Shown: piece after piece, positions 51,839-62,582 of the stretch
How the letters are laid out: the number at the start of each line of letters is the position of its first letter
How positions within the stretch are numbered: the stretch's first letter is position 1
Origin: Noviluteimonas lactosilytica
GTDB lineage: Bacteria > Pseudomonadota > Gammaproteobacteria > Xanthomonadales > Xanthomonadaceae
DNA length: 64,000 nucleotides
Assembly (NCBI RefSeq): GCF_020866925.1
Contig: NZ_JAJGAK010000001.1
Location: 1,842,189-1,906,188, forward strand
Direction: 5' to 3'
Program-made: the position numbers and the translations under genes
Notes under the pieces: model-generated
What the model saw: the letters and a program-made list of their open reading frames with translations, nothing else
Told to the model about the DNA's origin: nothing
Database searches by the model: none

Positions 51839-52699
51839 ATGCGCAACAGGCATGGTCGAGTCGCAACGGCGCTGGCCGTCGCGGCCTTCATGGCGTCCTT
51901 CACGAGCCTCGCCGCACCGCCGACCGACCCGCAACCCGACGCAGACTTCCTCCTCGTCGGCAGCTTCCACATGAACAACCCCGGCCACGACGTGCACAAC
52001 ACGAAGGTGGACGACGTGCTCGCCGAGAAGCGCCAGCGCGAAATCGCGGAGGTCGCGGGCCTGATCGCGCGCTTCAAGCCGACGAAGATCATGGTCGAAG
52101 CCGACACAACGTCGCAGGCGAAACTCGACGCCGACTTCACCGCCTCGTGCCACGGCAAGCGCGCGATGACGCGCAACGAAGTCGAACAACTCGGCTTCCG
52201 CATCGCCTGCGAGCAGAAGTTGCCGGGCGTCGTCGCCGTCGACTGGAACGAACTCGGGCCGATCAAGAGCGAAGACAGCGTCGACTACATCGCGGCGATC
52301 GAGCGCCATGGCCAGCAGGCGCAGCGCGAGGAACACCTGCGCATCGGCAAGGCGCTCAACGACGAGGATCAGCGCACGCTGGCGCAGGGCACCATCGGCG
52401 ACGCGCTGCTGCGCCTCAACTCACCGGAATGGCTGCGCGCGAACGCGCGTGCGTACTTCCGCATCGGCCTGTACGGCACCGCACAGGATCCCATCGGCGC
52501 GAACTGGGACATGCTGTGGTACGGGCGCAATCTCGCGATCTTCAACAACATCGTGCGCGCGACAAAGCCGGGCGATCGCGTGCTGGTGATCTACGGCGCG
52601 GGACACGGTAACTGGTTGCGCCAGTTGGCGAGCGATTCGGGCAAGTATCGCGTGCAGGACACGACGCGTTGGTTGCAGGCAGGCACGCCCGCGGAGTGA
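51839..52699 (+). CDS. Secreted DUF5694-type protein
   Basis: 286 aa with signal peptide (ATALAVAAFMASFTSLA). The mature part has DFLLVGSFHMNNPGHDVHNT, KIMVEADTT, AIERHGQQAQREEHL and RVLVIYGAGHGNWLRQL. These blocks, with His and Glu residues near a beta-strand, recall the TraB/erythromycin-esterase-like hydrolase group to which I believe DUF5694 belongs; enzymatic activity is not proven. GGAGAGAG lies before the chosen ATG; another ATG six codons upstream is less likely. It is divergent from the sigma-factor run. Confidence 0.72.
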   Translation: MRNRHGRVATALAVAAFMASFTSLAAPPTDPQPDADFLLVGSFHMNNPGHDVHNTKVDDVLAEKRQREIAEVAGLIARFKPTKIMVEADTTSQAKLDADFTASCHGKRAMTRNEVEQLGFRIACEQKLPGVVAVDWNELGPIKSEDSVDYIAAIERHGQQAQREEHLRIGKALNDEDQRTLAQGTIGDALLRLNSPEWLRANARAYFRIGLYGTAQDPIGANWDMLWYGRNLAIFNNIVRATKPGDRVLVIYGAGHGNWLRQLASDSGKYRVQDTTRWLQAGTPAE

Positions 52700-52762
52700 C
52701 CTGCGCCTGGGCTGCTTCGAGCCCCTCGGGCTTTCTTGGCGCAATGCTCGCGAGTACCTGTA

Positions 52763-52785
52763 CGGCGGTCACGGCGTGACCGCCG
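52763..52785. other. Perfect 10-bp hairpin in the 166-bp gap before a hypothetical gene
   Basis: CGGCGGTCAC and GTGACCGCCG flank GGC. There is no T-tract. About 30 bases before it, AGCCCCTCGGGCT followed by TTCTT is a weak terminator for the DUF5694 gene. The region could be the edge of an insertion that brought in the next gene, but no direct repeats were found. Confidence 0.4.
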
Positions 52786-52865
52786 AGCGGTTGCGCAAAG
52801 ATCCCTGGTCGGAAGGGATCGCAGGGACGACCGCGATACTCTCTCAGCGATAGGGGAGGAGGTTT

Positions 52866-53546
52866 ATGGAACAGATTGAATCTGCTGGGGCCTTGTCCAC
52901 CGAACTCATCAGACGGTTGGCGAAGGCACCACGGTCGGGAAAGCACGCCGAAAAGCCCGGAAGCTACCAACTGGTTCCTCGGCTCCTGGCGCGTCACGTG
53001 GATCCAGGGGACTACCTATGCGTGGATTTCTTCATGGCTGGCTACGGGGAAATCGGACCCGCGAAGATTGGTGTCTGGCCAACGACCAACCTGTTTGATG
53101 GCAACTTGAGTCGGTGGCGTAGCGGAATGGTCCAAAAGACCAAGGATGAGCTCCACTTCTCTTTTGCGTCGGAAGAGCACTCTGGGAGCGTTGATGGCAT
53201 CACGGTGTTCCTATACGGGCTGCACATCAATGATTGGGAGTCGGCGACGATGTTTCTGGACCTCTCGGAATCGGATCCGCCGAAAGTTGCGACCGAGGCT
53301 GATCTAGAGGGATCGCCGTTCGCGACTCGGCTAAAGTTAAGGACAGACGCGAAAGCAGGGCATTACTCGTTACCCGTGGCTTTCACCTACTTCAATGGGG
53401 AACGTTGGTCATCGTCCACAGTCATGATCGATTTCGTGATCACCAGTTGGGTGCAGCGTCACGAACTAAAGCTGCAGATCGCGGGTGCGATTGCCGCGAT
53501 CACGGCAGTCGCATCGACCTTGGTTGCTGCGATTTCGGCACTTTGA
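52866..53546 (+). CDS. Hypothetical protein with C-terminal membrane anchor
   Basis: 226 aa, not recognised. Residues 1-200 form a soluble, probably beta-rich domain (PAKIGVWPTTNLFDGNLSRW; FLYGLHINDWESATMFLDLS). Residues 205-226 are a single hydrophobic anchor (LQIAGAIAAITAVASTLVAA), so the bulk faces the cytoplasm unless exported unusually. A very strong ribosome-binding site (GGGGAGGAGG) precedes the ATG. Its lower G+C and mixed third-position use differ from both neighbours, suggesting recent transfer. No partner gene is next to it. Confidence 0.6.
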   Translation: MEQIESAGALSTELIRRLAKAPRSGKHAEKPGSYQLVPRLLARHVDPGDYLCVDFFMAGYGEIGPAKIGVWPTTNLFDGNLSRWRSGMVQKTKDELHFSFASEEHSGSVDGITVFLYGLHINDWESATMFLDLSESDPPKVATEADLEGSPFATRLKLRTDAKAGHYSLPVAFTYFNGERWSSSTVMIDFVITSWVQRHELKLQIAGAIAAITAVASTLVAAISAL

Positions 53547-53582
53547 AGGTTTGGCAGAGAGCCTCCGCCGGGCGCGTTGCAT

Positions 53583-53993
53583 TTACTGCATCGGCGTCTC
53601 GGTGTGGATCGCGCACAACCACTTGCCGTCGCGACGCACCCACGTCGAGCTGTCGCACATGCGCGCGGACTCGTCGTGGTCCTTCATCTTCGTGGTCTGC
53701 ACGACCTGATAGGAGAGGATCGCGACGTCGTCCGACGGGCGCAGCACGTTGAAGTCGGACAGCTCGTACGACAACAGTTTGTAATCTTCGTTCTCGGCCA
53801 TCTTGCGATAGCCGGCGTGGTCGAACTGCATGGCGCCGTGGCTGGAGACCATGCCCGCGGGTTCGGCGAGCATGTCCAGCGCGACGTCCGTTTCGCCGTC
53901 GACCATCGTTCGCCAGAAGCGCTGCTCGAGCGCGATCAGTTCCTTGTCGGTGCCTTGCATGGGGGCGTGCTCGGTGGGGGCCGGTGCGCGCAT
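53583..53993 (-). CDS. SnoaL/DUF4440-like NTF2-fold protein
   Basis: 137 aa from ATG 53993; a start at 53960 (MQGTDKELIALEQRFW) is as likely. It has the NTF2-like pattern of DUF4440 proteins: a first helix with RFWRTMVDGETDVALDMLAE, then FDHAGYRKMAE and VAILSYQVVQTTKM, ending WVRRDGKWLCAIHTETPMQ. Such proteins are small cytoplasmic ligand-binding or isomerase-like domains; the role here is unknown. It stands alone. Confidence 0.72.
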   Translation of the reverse strand: MRAPAPTEHAPMQGTDKELIALEQRFWRTMVDGETDVALDMLAEPAGMVSSHGAMQFDHAGYRKMAENEDYKLLSYELSDFNVLRPSDDVAILSYQVVQTTKMKDHDESARMCDSSTWVRRDGKWLCAIHTETPMQ

Positions 53994-54116
53994 GGATACC
54001 AAGCGGGGGCGTAAATCCGGGTGAGCGAAAGGAGAAGGTTGGTCGACAACGCGTGAAATGCAGTAGGAAAAAGGTTCAAGCGACATCAGAGAGGGCGAGG
54101 GGGCCGGCCGAGCGCG

Positions 54117-56404
<2,288 letters not shown>

Positions 56405-56411
56405 GCGAAGC

Positions 56412-56464
56412 AAAACAGGGGTCAGAGCACCATTTCGATGAAATGGTGCTCTGACCCCTGTTTT
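56412..56464. repeat. Intergenic inverted repeat, copy 2 (glnB / DUF3667 junction)
   Basis: Perfect 25-bp arms (56412-56436 and 56440-56464) flank the loop GAT. The arms begin AAAACAGGGGTCAGAGCACC and end in a T-run on both strands, so the element works as a bidirectional intrinsic terminator between the convergent glnB and DUF3667 genes. The core GGGGTCAGAGCACCATTTC is identical to copy 1 at 49.4 kb. Confidence 0.9.
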
Positions 56465-56481
56465 TGCTCCTGTTTTTGCTC

Positions 56482-57330
56482 TCACGTGGCGTACAACGTG
56501 ATCCACAGCAGCACGAAGCGATACCCCAGGAACGTGAGCATCGCGCCGAAGGCCATCGCGAGGGCCCGCACCACGCGCCTCGCGCCCCGCGCGCCGTAGA
56601 CCGGCCCCGACGCGAGATACAACCAGAGCCCGCACACGACGAGGTGCACGAGCGCCAGCGCGTTGTCGAACACGCGCGAGGCCAGGCCCGCACCGCCGAA
56701 CCACACATCGACCGCCAGCACGCCCAGCAGCACGCACAGCGACAGCAGCATGAAGGCGTGGAAGTGCAGCGAATACGCCACGTGCGCGACGAACGGCCGC
56801 CGCGCGCCGCGATACACGAGCGCCGCGACCAGCGCGAACGGCAGCACCATCAACGCGACCAGCGACTTCGCGTGCTCGGCGACCGCCTTGTCGAACTTCG
56901 GCGCGAACGCCTCCATCGTCGTGTGCAGCTCCGCGACGCGATCCGCGACGAAGGGCGCGATCCATCCACTCCACGGTTGCGTGCGCAGGTGCGACGCGAG
57001 GTGCGTGGCGAACACGTTCGAGTCCGTCAGCGCTTCCATCGCGACGAACAACACGTTGGCCAGCAGGAAGAACGCGATCGGCCCGATGTAGGGTTTGCGC
57101 GGCCCCTGCAGGTAGCGCACTGTGAGTTCGCCGGGATGCCGCACGATGCTCCGCGCTGTGCGCAACAGGCGCGCATCGAGGTTCGTGATCGACTGCGCCA
57201 TCTGCGCGAGCAGGCCGCGCAGCGTGAGGTCGCGCGGCCGCAGGCGGCGTTCGCCGCAGCCCGGGCAATATTCGGAAACGACGGCCCGATGGCAGGTCGG
57301 GCACGTCCAGGCGGGGGCCTCGTCGTTCAC
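56482..57330 (-). CDS. DUF3667 membrane protein with zinc ribbon
   Basis: 282 aa from a GTG start. The N-terminal zinc ribbon CPTCHRAVVSEYCPGCGERR has two CxxC pairs. Then comes DLTLRGLLAQMAQSITNLDA, and four or more membrane helices (IGPIAFFLLANVLFVAM; VALMVLPFALVAALVY; FMLLSLCVLLGVLAVDVW; a last one near VLLWITLYAT). This is the DUF3667 family of unknown function. The GTG is chosen because the longer frame adds non-conserved Arg-rich sequence overlapping the speE end. It lies 52 bp downstream of speE on the same strand. Confidence 0.8.
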   Translation of the reverse strand: MNDEAPAWTCPTCHRAVVSEYCPGCGERRLRPRDLTLRGLLAQMAQSITNLDARLLRTARSIVRHPGELTVRYLQGPRKPYIGPIAFFLLANVLFVAMEALTDSNVFATHLASHLRTQPWSGWIAPFVADRVAELHTTMEAFAPKFDKAVAEHAKSLVALMVLPFALVAALVYRGARRPFVAHVAYSLHFHAFMLLSLCVLLGVLAVDVWFGGAGLASRVFDNALALVHLVVCGLWLYLASGPVYGARGARRVVRALAMAFGAMLTFLGYRFVLLWITLYAT

Positions 57331-57382
57331 GGCGCCGGTTATACACCCGGCGCACGCGAGCCCCGCACGCGCCTGCAGGCGC

Positions 57383-58231
57383 TTACTTGCCGAGCGCGGC
57401 GGAAACGAACGGAATCGGCGCCAGCGCACCCTGGTGGATGTCGGCGGTGTAGTACTTCGTTTCGAACGCCTTGCCGCGCGAATCGACGACGCGGTATTCG
57501 AAGTCTCCCGACTTGCGCGCCATCGTGCAGCTCCACCAGCCCGTCGGATAGCACGGCTGCGGGAAAGGCAGCGTCTGGAACGTCGTGAAGCCGGCCTTGC
57601 GCATTTCGCCGCGCATTTCCTGGATCAGCGACAGCAGCACGAGCGGCGACTCCGACTGCTGCACGAGGATGCCGTCGTCCTTCAGCGCGCGGAAGCACGA
57701 TTCGTAGAAGGCCTTGTTGAACAGGCCCTCGGCCGGGCCGACCGGATCGGTCGAGTCGACGATCACGATGTCGACGCTGCCCGCCGGGCAGTTCGCCATG
57801 TACGCGATGCCGTCGTCGAACAGCAACTCGGCGCGCGGATCGTTGTTCTTGTCGCAAAGTTCGGGGAACCACTTCTCCGCCATGCGCGTGACCTGCTCGT
57901 CGATGTCGCACTGCGTGCACGACTCGACACCCGGATGCTTGAGCACTTCGCGCAGCGTGCCGCAGTCGCCGCCGCCGATGATGACGACGCGCTTCGGACT
58001 GGCATGCGTGAACAACGCCGGGTGCGACATCATCTCGTGGTAGAGGAAGTTGTCGCGCGTGGTGAGCATCATCGCGCCGTCGATGAGCATCAGGTTGCCC
58101 CAGTCGGTGCTCTCGTAGATCTCGATCTTCTGGAACGGCGACTGCACCTCGTCGAGCTTGCGCGTGATGCGGTAGCCGATGGCCGAACCGGCGGGCTCGA
58201 AGTTCTCGTACATCCAGGTGGGTTCGGTCAT
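57383..58231 (-). CDS. speE: Spermidine synthase
   Basis: 282 aa aminopropyltransferase. Landmarks are LMLIDGAMMLTTRDNFLYHE, the nucleotide motif VVIIGGGDCGTLREVLKHP, the decarboxylated-SAM and putrescine-binding VDIVIVDSTDPVGPAEGLF with its catalytic Asp, and VQQSESPLV. It makes spermidine from putrescine in the cytoplasm. It is divergent from speA with about 190 bp between them; no speD is in the window. Confidence 0.95.
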   Translation of the reverse strand: MTEPTWMYENFEPAGSAIGYRITRKLDEVQSPFQKIEIYESTDWGNLMLIDGAMMLTTRDNFLYHEMMSHPALFTHASPKRVVIIGGGDCGTLREVLKHPGVESCTQCDIDEQVTRMAEKWFPELCDKNNDPRAELLFDDGIAYMANCPAGSVDIVIVDSTDPVGPAEGLFNKAFYESCFRALKDDGILVQQSESPLVLLSLIQEMRGEMRKAGFTTFQTLPFPQPCYPTGWWSCTMARKSGDFEYRVVDSRGKAFETKYYTADIHQGALAPIPFVSAALGK

Positions 58232-58282
58232 CGCGGCAGGTCCGGCGGGGGGAATCGGGCGCGCATTGTACGCAACGAGGTA

Positions 58283-58396
58283 GCCCCCTTTAGTAAAGGG
58301 GGCGCGGCGACAGCCGCAGGGTTTTGGCCTGCAACCGGCCCTGTGCAGCTTTCGCGAAGCGGAAGCTGCGCAGGGGGTACACTTCGCCCCCTTTTT
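58283..58396. repeat. Hairpin-rich speA leader, probably a dispersed repeat element
   Basis: Three stems follow each other: GCCCCCTTT/AAAGGGGGC (58283-58303), a 15-bp stem with GCAGCTTTCGC at 58341-58373, and GGGGG/CCCCC followed by TTTTT (58373-58396). The last has terminator form. The first resembles CCCCCTTTAGTAAAGGGGG elements that I recall from xanthomonad intergenic regions. It lies between speE and speA. Confidence 0.55.
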
Positions 58397-58398
58397 CC

Positions 58399-58415
58399 AT
58401 TACCCCCGAGGTAAT
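58399..58415 (+). promoter_or_regulatory. Hairpin holding the speA ribosome-binding site
   Basis: ATTACC (58399-58404) pairs with GGTAAT (58410-58415), and the Shine-Dalgarno GAGGT falls in the loop and stem, six bases before the speA start codon. A switch controlling speA translation is possible. Confidence 0.4.
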
Positions 58416-58421
58416 CCGCCG

Positions 58422-60308
58422 ATGACCGCTTGGTCCGCCGACCTGGCCCGCAAGACCTACTCCATCCCGCACTGGTCGGAGGGGTATTACGACGTCGACG
58501 CCCAGGGGCGCATCGCGGTGCGTCCGCGCGGCGCGCAGGGGCCGGCGATTGCGCTCGCGGAAGTCGTCGACAAGGCCCGCGCCAACGGCGCGAAGCTGCC
58601 GCTGCTGGTGCGCTTCCCTGACATCCTCGGCGATCGGTTGCGCAAGCTGCAGGCGGCGTTCGCGCAGGCGCAGGCCGACTGGGACTACCAGGGCGGTTAC
58701 ACCGCGGTCTATCCGATCAAGGTGAACCAGCACCACGGCGTCGCCGGGACGCTGGCCTCGCACACGGGCGAAGGCTTCGGCCTGGAAGCGGGCAGCAAGC
58801 CCGAACTGATGGCGGTGCTCGCGCTGAGCCGGCCGGGCGGGCTGATCGTCTGCAACGGTTACAAGGACCGCGAATACATCCGCCTCGCGCTGATCGGCCG
58901 CAAGCTCGGCTTGCAGACGCAGATCGTGGTGGAGAAGCCGAGCGAGCTGAAGCTCATCATCGAGGAAGCGCAGTCGCTCGGCGTGCGTCCGGGCATCGGC
59001 GTGCGCATGCGCCTGGCCTCGCTCGGGGCGGGCAAGTGGCAGAACAGCGGCGGCGACAAGGCGAAGTTCGGCCTCTCGCCGCGCCAGGTGCTCGACCTGT
59101 GGAAGACGCTGCGCGACAGCGGCCACGGGAACTGCCTCGAGCTGCTGCACTTCCACATGGGCTCGCAGATCTCCAACGTGCGCGACATCGCCAACGGCAT
59201 GCGCGAAGCGGTGCGCTACTTCGTCGAGTTGTCGAAGCTGGGCGCGCAGGTGAAGTTCATGGACGTCGGCGGCGGCCTCGGCATCGATTACGAAGGCACG
59301 CGTTCGCGCAGCTACTGCTCGATCAACTACGGCGTCGGCCAGTACGCGAGCAACATCGTGCAGCCGCTCGCCGAAGCGTGCGAAGCGAACGCGCTGCCGC
59401 AGCCGCGCATCGTCACCGAGTGCGGCCGCGCGATGACCGCGCACCACGCGGTGCTCATCGCCAACGTCGCCGAAGTCGAGGAAGCGCCGGAAGGCCGCGT
59501 GCCGCCCGCGCACGACGACGAGCCGGCGGTGATCCGCCACCTGCGCGAACTGCACGAAGAGTTGGACCAGCGCCCGCCGGTCGAACTCTTCCACGACGCG
59601 CAGCACCACCACGGCGAAGGCCTGTCGCTGTACGCGCTCGGCCAGATCGACCTCGTGCATCGCGCGCGCATCGACGACCTGTTCTACGCGATCGCACACG
59701 CGGTGCGTGCACGCCTCGACATCGGCGAGAAGTCGCACCGCGACCTCATCGACGAGTTGAACGAACGCCTCGTCGACAAGTACTTCGTCAACTTCAGCGT
59801 GTTCGAATCGATGCCCGACGTGTGGGCGATCGACCAGGTGTTCCCGATCGTGCCGATCGAACGCCTCGACGAAGCGCCGTCGCGCCGCGGCGTGATCGCG
59901 GACATGACGTGCGATTCGGACGGCAAGATCGACACGTACGTGGAGAACGAAGGGCTCGACACCTCGCTGCCGCTGCATGAAATGCGCGAAGGCGAGTCGT
60001 ATCGCCTCGGCTTCTTCCTCGTCGGCGCGTACCAGGAAATCCTCGGCGACATCCACAACCTGTTCGGCGACACCGACGCGGTCGAAGTGCACCTCGACGG
60101 CGATTCGTACGCGATGTCGCAGCAGCGCCGTGGCGACACGACGGACGTGATGCTCGACTACGTCGGCTACAAGCTCGACGCGCTGCGTGCGGCGTACGCG
60201 AAGAAGGTCGACGACGCGCAGTTGCCGGCCGACGAGAGCGCGCGCATGAAGGATGCGCTGGAGTCGGGCCTCACCGCGTACACGTATCTCAGCGACGAGC
60301 CGATCTGA
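58422..60308 (+). CDS. speA: Biosynthetic arginine decarboxylase
   Basis: 628 aa PLP enzyme of the SpeA family. AVYPIKVNQHHGV carries the PLP lysine (Lys100). GLEAGSKPELM, FHMGSQISNVRDI, DVGGGLGIDYEGT and FSVFESMPDVWAIDQVFPI are typical. It decarboxylates arginine to agmatine, the route to putrescine when speC is absent, and feeds the polyamine pathway with speE. The start ATG lies after the RBS hairpin. Confidence 0.96.
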   Translation: MTAWSADLARKTYSIPHWSEGYYDVDAQGRIAVRPRGAQGPAIALAEVVDKARANGAKLPLLVRFPDILGDRLRKLQAAFAQAQADWDYQGGYTAVYPIKVNQHHGVAGTLASHTGEGFGLEAGSKPELMAVLALSRPGGLIVCNGYKDREYIRLALIGRKLGLQTQIVVEKPSELKLIIEEAQSLGVRPGIGVRMRLASLGAGKWQNSGGDKAKFGLSPRQVLDLWKTLRDSGHGNCLELLHFHMGSQISNVRDIANGMREAVRYFVELSKLGAQVKFMDVGGGLGIDYEGTRSRSYCSINYGVGQYASNIVQPLAEACEANALPQPRIVTECGRAMTAHHAVLIANVAEVEEAPEGRVPPAHDDEPAVIRHLRELHEELDQRPPVELFHDAQHHHGEGLSLYALGQIDLVHRARIDDLFYAIAHAVRARLDIGEKSHRDLIDELNERLVDKYFVNFSVFESMPDVWAIDQVFPIVPIERLDEAPSRRGVIADMTCDSDGKIDTYVENEGLDTSLPLHEMREGESYRLGFFLVGAYQEILGDIHNLFGDTDAVEVHLDGDSYAMSQQRRGDTTDVMLDYVGYKLDALRAAYAKKVDDAQLPADESARMKDALESGLTAYTYLSDEPI

Positions 60309-60366
60309 CCGCCTTTCGACGTTGCATGCGTTGAACCGTGCAACGTTCCGCCGGGGGAGATGTTCG

Positions 60367-60789
60367 ATGCGTGTGCCATTCGCACTTGCCTGCGCGTTCC
60401 TCGCCGGTGCCATCGCGGGATGCGTGGACTCGACGGCCCGTTCGCCACGAGACGTCGTCGGCCCGATCGAGGGCCGCAACGCCGCCACGCGGCTCGCTGA
60501 AAACCTTCACGTCCAACAGTTGATCCGCGCAGGCAAGACCGACGCTGCATTGCGCGTGCTCGATTCGAGCCTGTCCGGGGATGTGTATTTCATGCAGCAG
60601 GCCGAACCCGCGATGCCGGAGGGCGACGTCTTCTTCCGTCTCCGCGATCGCGACCTGGTCAGGCTCAAGCGCCACTGGCTGGCGCATCCCCCCGAGGGGG
60701 CGCACGGGGACATCGTCGATTACGTCGAAGCGACCTGCATGCGATCGCCGGACTGCCCGCATGAGCCGCTGCGGCGGGCAAGCCAGTGA
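60367..60789 (+). CDS. Small lipoprotein of unknown function
   Basis: 140 aa. The N-terminus is a lipoprotein signal (ALACAFLAGAIAGC, with the lipobox Cys19). The mature part is helical and ends near CMRSPDCPHEPLRRASQ. GGGGGAGA precedes the ATG. The family is not recognised. Its stop overlaps the GTG start of the next small gene (GTGA), forming a short operon. Confidence 0.65.
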   Translation: MRVPFALACAFLAGAIAGCVDSTARSPRDVVGPIEGRNAATRLAENLHVQQLIRAGKTDAALRVLDSSLSGDVYFMQQAEPAMPEGDVFFRLRDRDLVRLKRHWLAHPPEGAHGDIVDYVEATCMRSPDCPHEPLRRASQ

Positions 60790-60980
60790 AGAAACGGTCG
60801 CGCATCGCCGAAGGTGTGACCTACCTCGGGCTTGTCCTGTGGCTTGCCTCCTTTGGGCTATCCCTGGAGGGGCACCTGCTTGCCGGCGTTCTCTGCTTCG
60901 CGGCAGGGTTGATCGTGGTTCTTTGCGCGATCCGGATCGGCAGGCCCGAGCATCGATTGCGAAACGTTCGGGAGGATTGA
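60786..60980 (+). CDS. Small two-helix membrane protein
   Basis: 64 aa from GTG overlapping the lipoprotein stop. Two hydrophobic stretches (VTYLGLVLWLASFGLSL and LLAGVLCFAAGLIVVLCAI) make it a membrane hairpin with both ends charged. No family recognised. It is followed 2 bp later by the GTG of the DUF2306 gene, with GGAGG inside its 3' end serving as that gene's ribosome-binding site. Confidence 0.55.
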   Translation: MKKRSRIAEGVTYLGLVLWLASFGLSLEGHLLAGVLCFAAGLIVVLCAIRIGRPEHRLRNVRED

Positions 60981-60982
60981 CC

Positions 60983-61621
60983 GTGGCGAAGCTGTTCGGC
61001 ATCTGCAGTTTGTTCCTGCTCGCCTTCGGCGTCGCGGCCTACGCGGTGGTGGCTTATGCCTTCATGCCGCTGGGGAGCTTGCTTCACCCGGACATGAAGG
61101 CGGTGTTCCTCGCGCACCAGGCGGGCATCTACGCGCACATCTTTGCTTCCGTCATCGCGATCTCCCTTGGCCCGTTCCAGTTCCTGGGCGGCCTGCGCCG
61201 GCGCTTCGTGCGCCTCCATCGTTGGATGGGGCGCGCGTACCTGGGCATCGGCGTGCTTGTCGGCGGTTTGGCCGGGCTCTACATGGCCACGTTCGCGTTC
61301 GGCGGCGTCGTGTCGAAACTCGGCTTCGCGTCGCTGGCTGTCCTGTGGCTTTACACGGGGCTTCGCGCGTTCCTTGCCATTCGGCGCGGCAAGGCAATCG
61401 AGCATCGCAGGTGGATGGTCCGCAACTTTTCGCTGACGCTGGCGGCGGTGACGCTGCGCATTCTTCTCCCGGTCTCGGGAATTGCGGGCATTCCCTTCGA
61501 GGTTGCCTATCCCGCGATCGCGTGGCTGTGCTGGGTCCCCAATCTCCTGGTCGCGGAGCGGTTCTTCAACCGGACCGACGAAGCATCATTCAAGCCGGAA
61601 CCACTTCGCGATTCGGCTTGA
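60983..61621 (+). CDS. DUF2306 membrane protein
   Basis: 212 aa from GTG preceded by GGAGG. Six or so transmembrane helices are predicted, and the DUF2306 pattern is clear: IYAHIFASVIAISLGPFQFL, LHRWMGRAYLGIGVLVGGLA and HRRWMVRNFSLTLAAVTLRI. The paired His residues in the helices suggest haem or quinone binding, which is not proven. It is the last gene of the three-gene run and shares its stop with the next possible ATG. Confidence 0.8.
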   Translation: MAKLFGICSLFLLAFGVAAYAVVAYAFMPLGSLLHPDMKAVFLAHQAGIYAHIFASVIAISLGPFQFLGGLRRRFVRLHRWMGRAYLGIGVLVGGLAGLYMATFAFGGVVSKLGFASLAVLWLYTGLRAFLAIRRGKAIEHRRWMVRNFSLTLAAVTLRILLPVSGIAGIPFEVAYPAIAWLCWVPNLLVAERFFNRTDEASFKPEPLRDSA

Positions 61622-61653
61622 TGCGTGTTGCGGGCATTGCCTATGCTCGCGCC

Positions 61654-62145
61654 ATGACTGAACTTCGTTTACCGCCCAAGAACGACTACGAGCGCAAGTT
61701 GCTTCGCAATGTCGATCAGTTCGGTTGGCAATGCACCAGCGTGTACGAGCCGGAGGACAGTGACAGCGAGGAGCCACCGTTCTCGTACAGTGTCGGCCTC
61801 CACCAGTCGTACCAGCAACCGGAGTTCATCATCTTCGGACTCGATGCAAAGGTCGCCCACGCAATCATTGCGACATGCGCAAACAAGTTCGCGGACGGGA
61901 GCGGCATCGACCTCGACCAGCCGTCGTACGACCTGATCGAAGATTTGCCGTGCGTGTTCGTGCGTGTGCCGCGCGACAGGTACAACGAGTACGTCTACTC
62001 CGCGCTCTGGTTCTACGCGGAAAAAGAGTTCCCTCTCTATCAGATCGTTTGGCCGGATGCGGATGGGTTGTTCCCGTGGCACGCGGACGCTTCTGCGGGC
62101 TTTCGCCAGTGGCAACCGGTGCTCGGACAGGTGGGCGCCACCTGA
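61654..62145 (+). CDS. DUF4262 protein
   Basis: 163 aa cytoplasmic protein beginning MTELRLPPKNDYERKLL; an in-frame ATG at 61621 overlaps the previous stop. DUF4262 hallmarks are GWQCTSVYEPED, PPFSYSVGLHQSYQQPEFII, DLPCVFVRVPRDRYNEYVYS and the ending FPLYQIVWPDADGLFPW. Function unknown. Base composition is somewhat lower in G+C than the surrounding genes. Confidence 0.82.
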   Translation: MTELRLPPKNDYERKLLRNVDQFGWQCTSVYEPEDSDSEEPPFSYSVGLHQSYQQPEFIIFGLDAKVAHAIIATCANKFADGSGIDLDQPSYDLIEDLPCVFVRVPRDRYNEYVYSALWFYAEKEFPLYQIVWPDADGLFPWHADASAGFRQWQPVLGQVGAT

Positions 62146-62173
62146 CACTTCGTGTGCACGGCTCCCGCTTGCG

Positions 62174-62509
62174 TCAGACCTTCTTCGCCCAGCCCGCGCA
62201 CCAGCCTTTGGCCGCCACCGAATGCTGCGGGAAGATCTGGCACGGGCCGTAGGCTTCTCCCTTCGCGCCCTTGTAGAGGTTGCAGTTTGCGCAGTGGCTA
62301 CCCGGCTTGAACGAGGGGTGCTTCACCGTCGAGGCATCCTCGGTGTAGGCCAACGCTTTGGCCTGCGGATTGTCGAGGGGGAGCTTCGGTAGCTTGGCGG
62401 CTGCGGGAGCCGCCTGGTTGGCGGTCGCGTTCAACGCGAACGTCGCGACGGCGCTTGCAGTGACGGCCTGCGCGAGGAAGCGCCGGCGGGAAGGATCGTG
62501 CGTGTGCAT
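62174..62509 (-). CDS. High-potential iron-sulfur protein
   Basis: 111 aa with a Tat signal (SRRRFLAQAVTASAVATFAL). The mature part has four cysteines in the HiPIP order: CANC, then Cys in YGPCQIF and Cys in GWCAGW, which hold one 4Fe-4S cluster. HiPIPs carry electrons in the periplasm, for example to terminal oxidases. It is a single gene with about 70 bp of its own upstream region. Confidence 0.92.
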   Translation of the reverse strand: MHTHDPSRRRFLAQAVTASAVATFALNATANQAAPAAAKLPKLPLDNPQAKALAYTEDASTVKHPSFKPGSHCANCNLYKGAKGEAYGPCQIFPQHSVAAKGWCAGWAKKV

Positions 62510-62582
62510 GGCTCACCTCCGAATTTCGGATTGTGCGCCGCCGTCGCGCCGTGGGGGATATCGCCCATCCGGGGGGCGTCGG

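Noticed and set aside
52763-52785. Hairpin considered as an integron attC site or IS end
   Set aside because: No conserved attC boxes, no integrase, no paired inverted repeat or target duplication was found.
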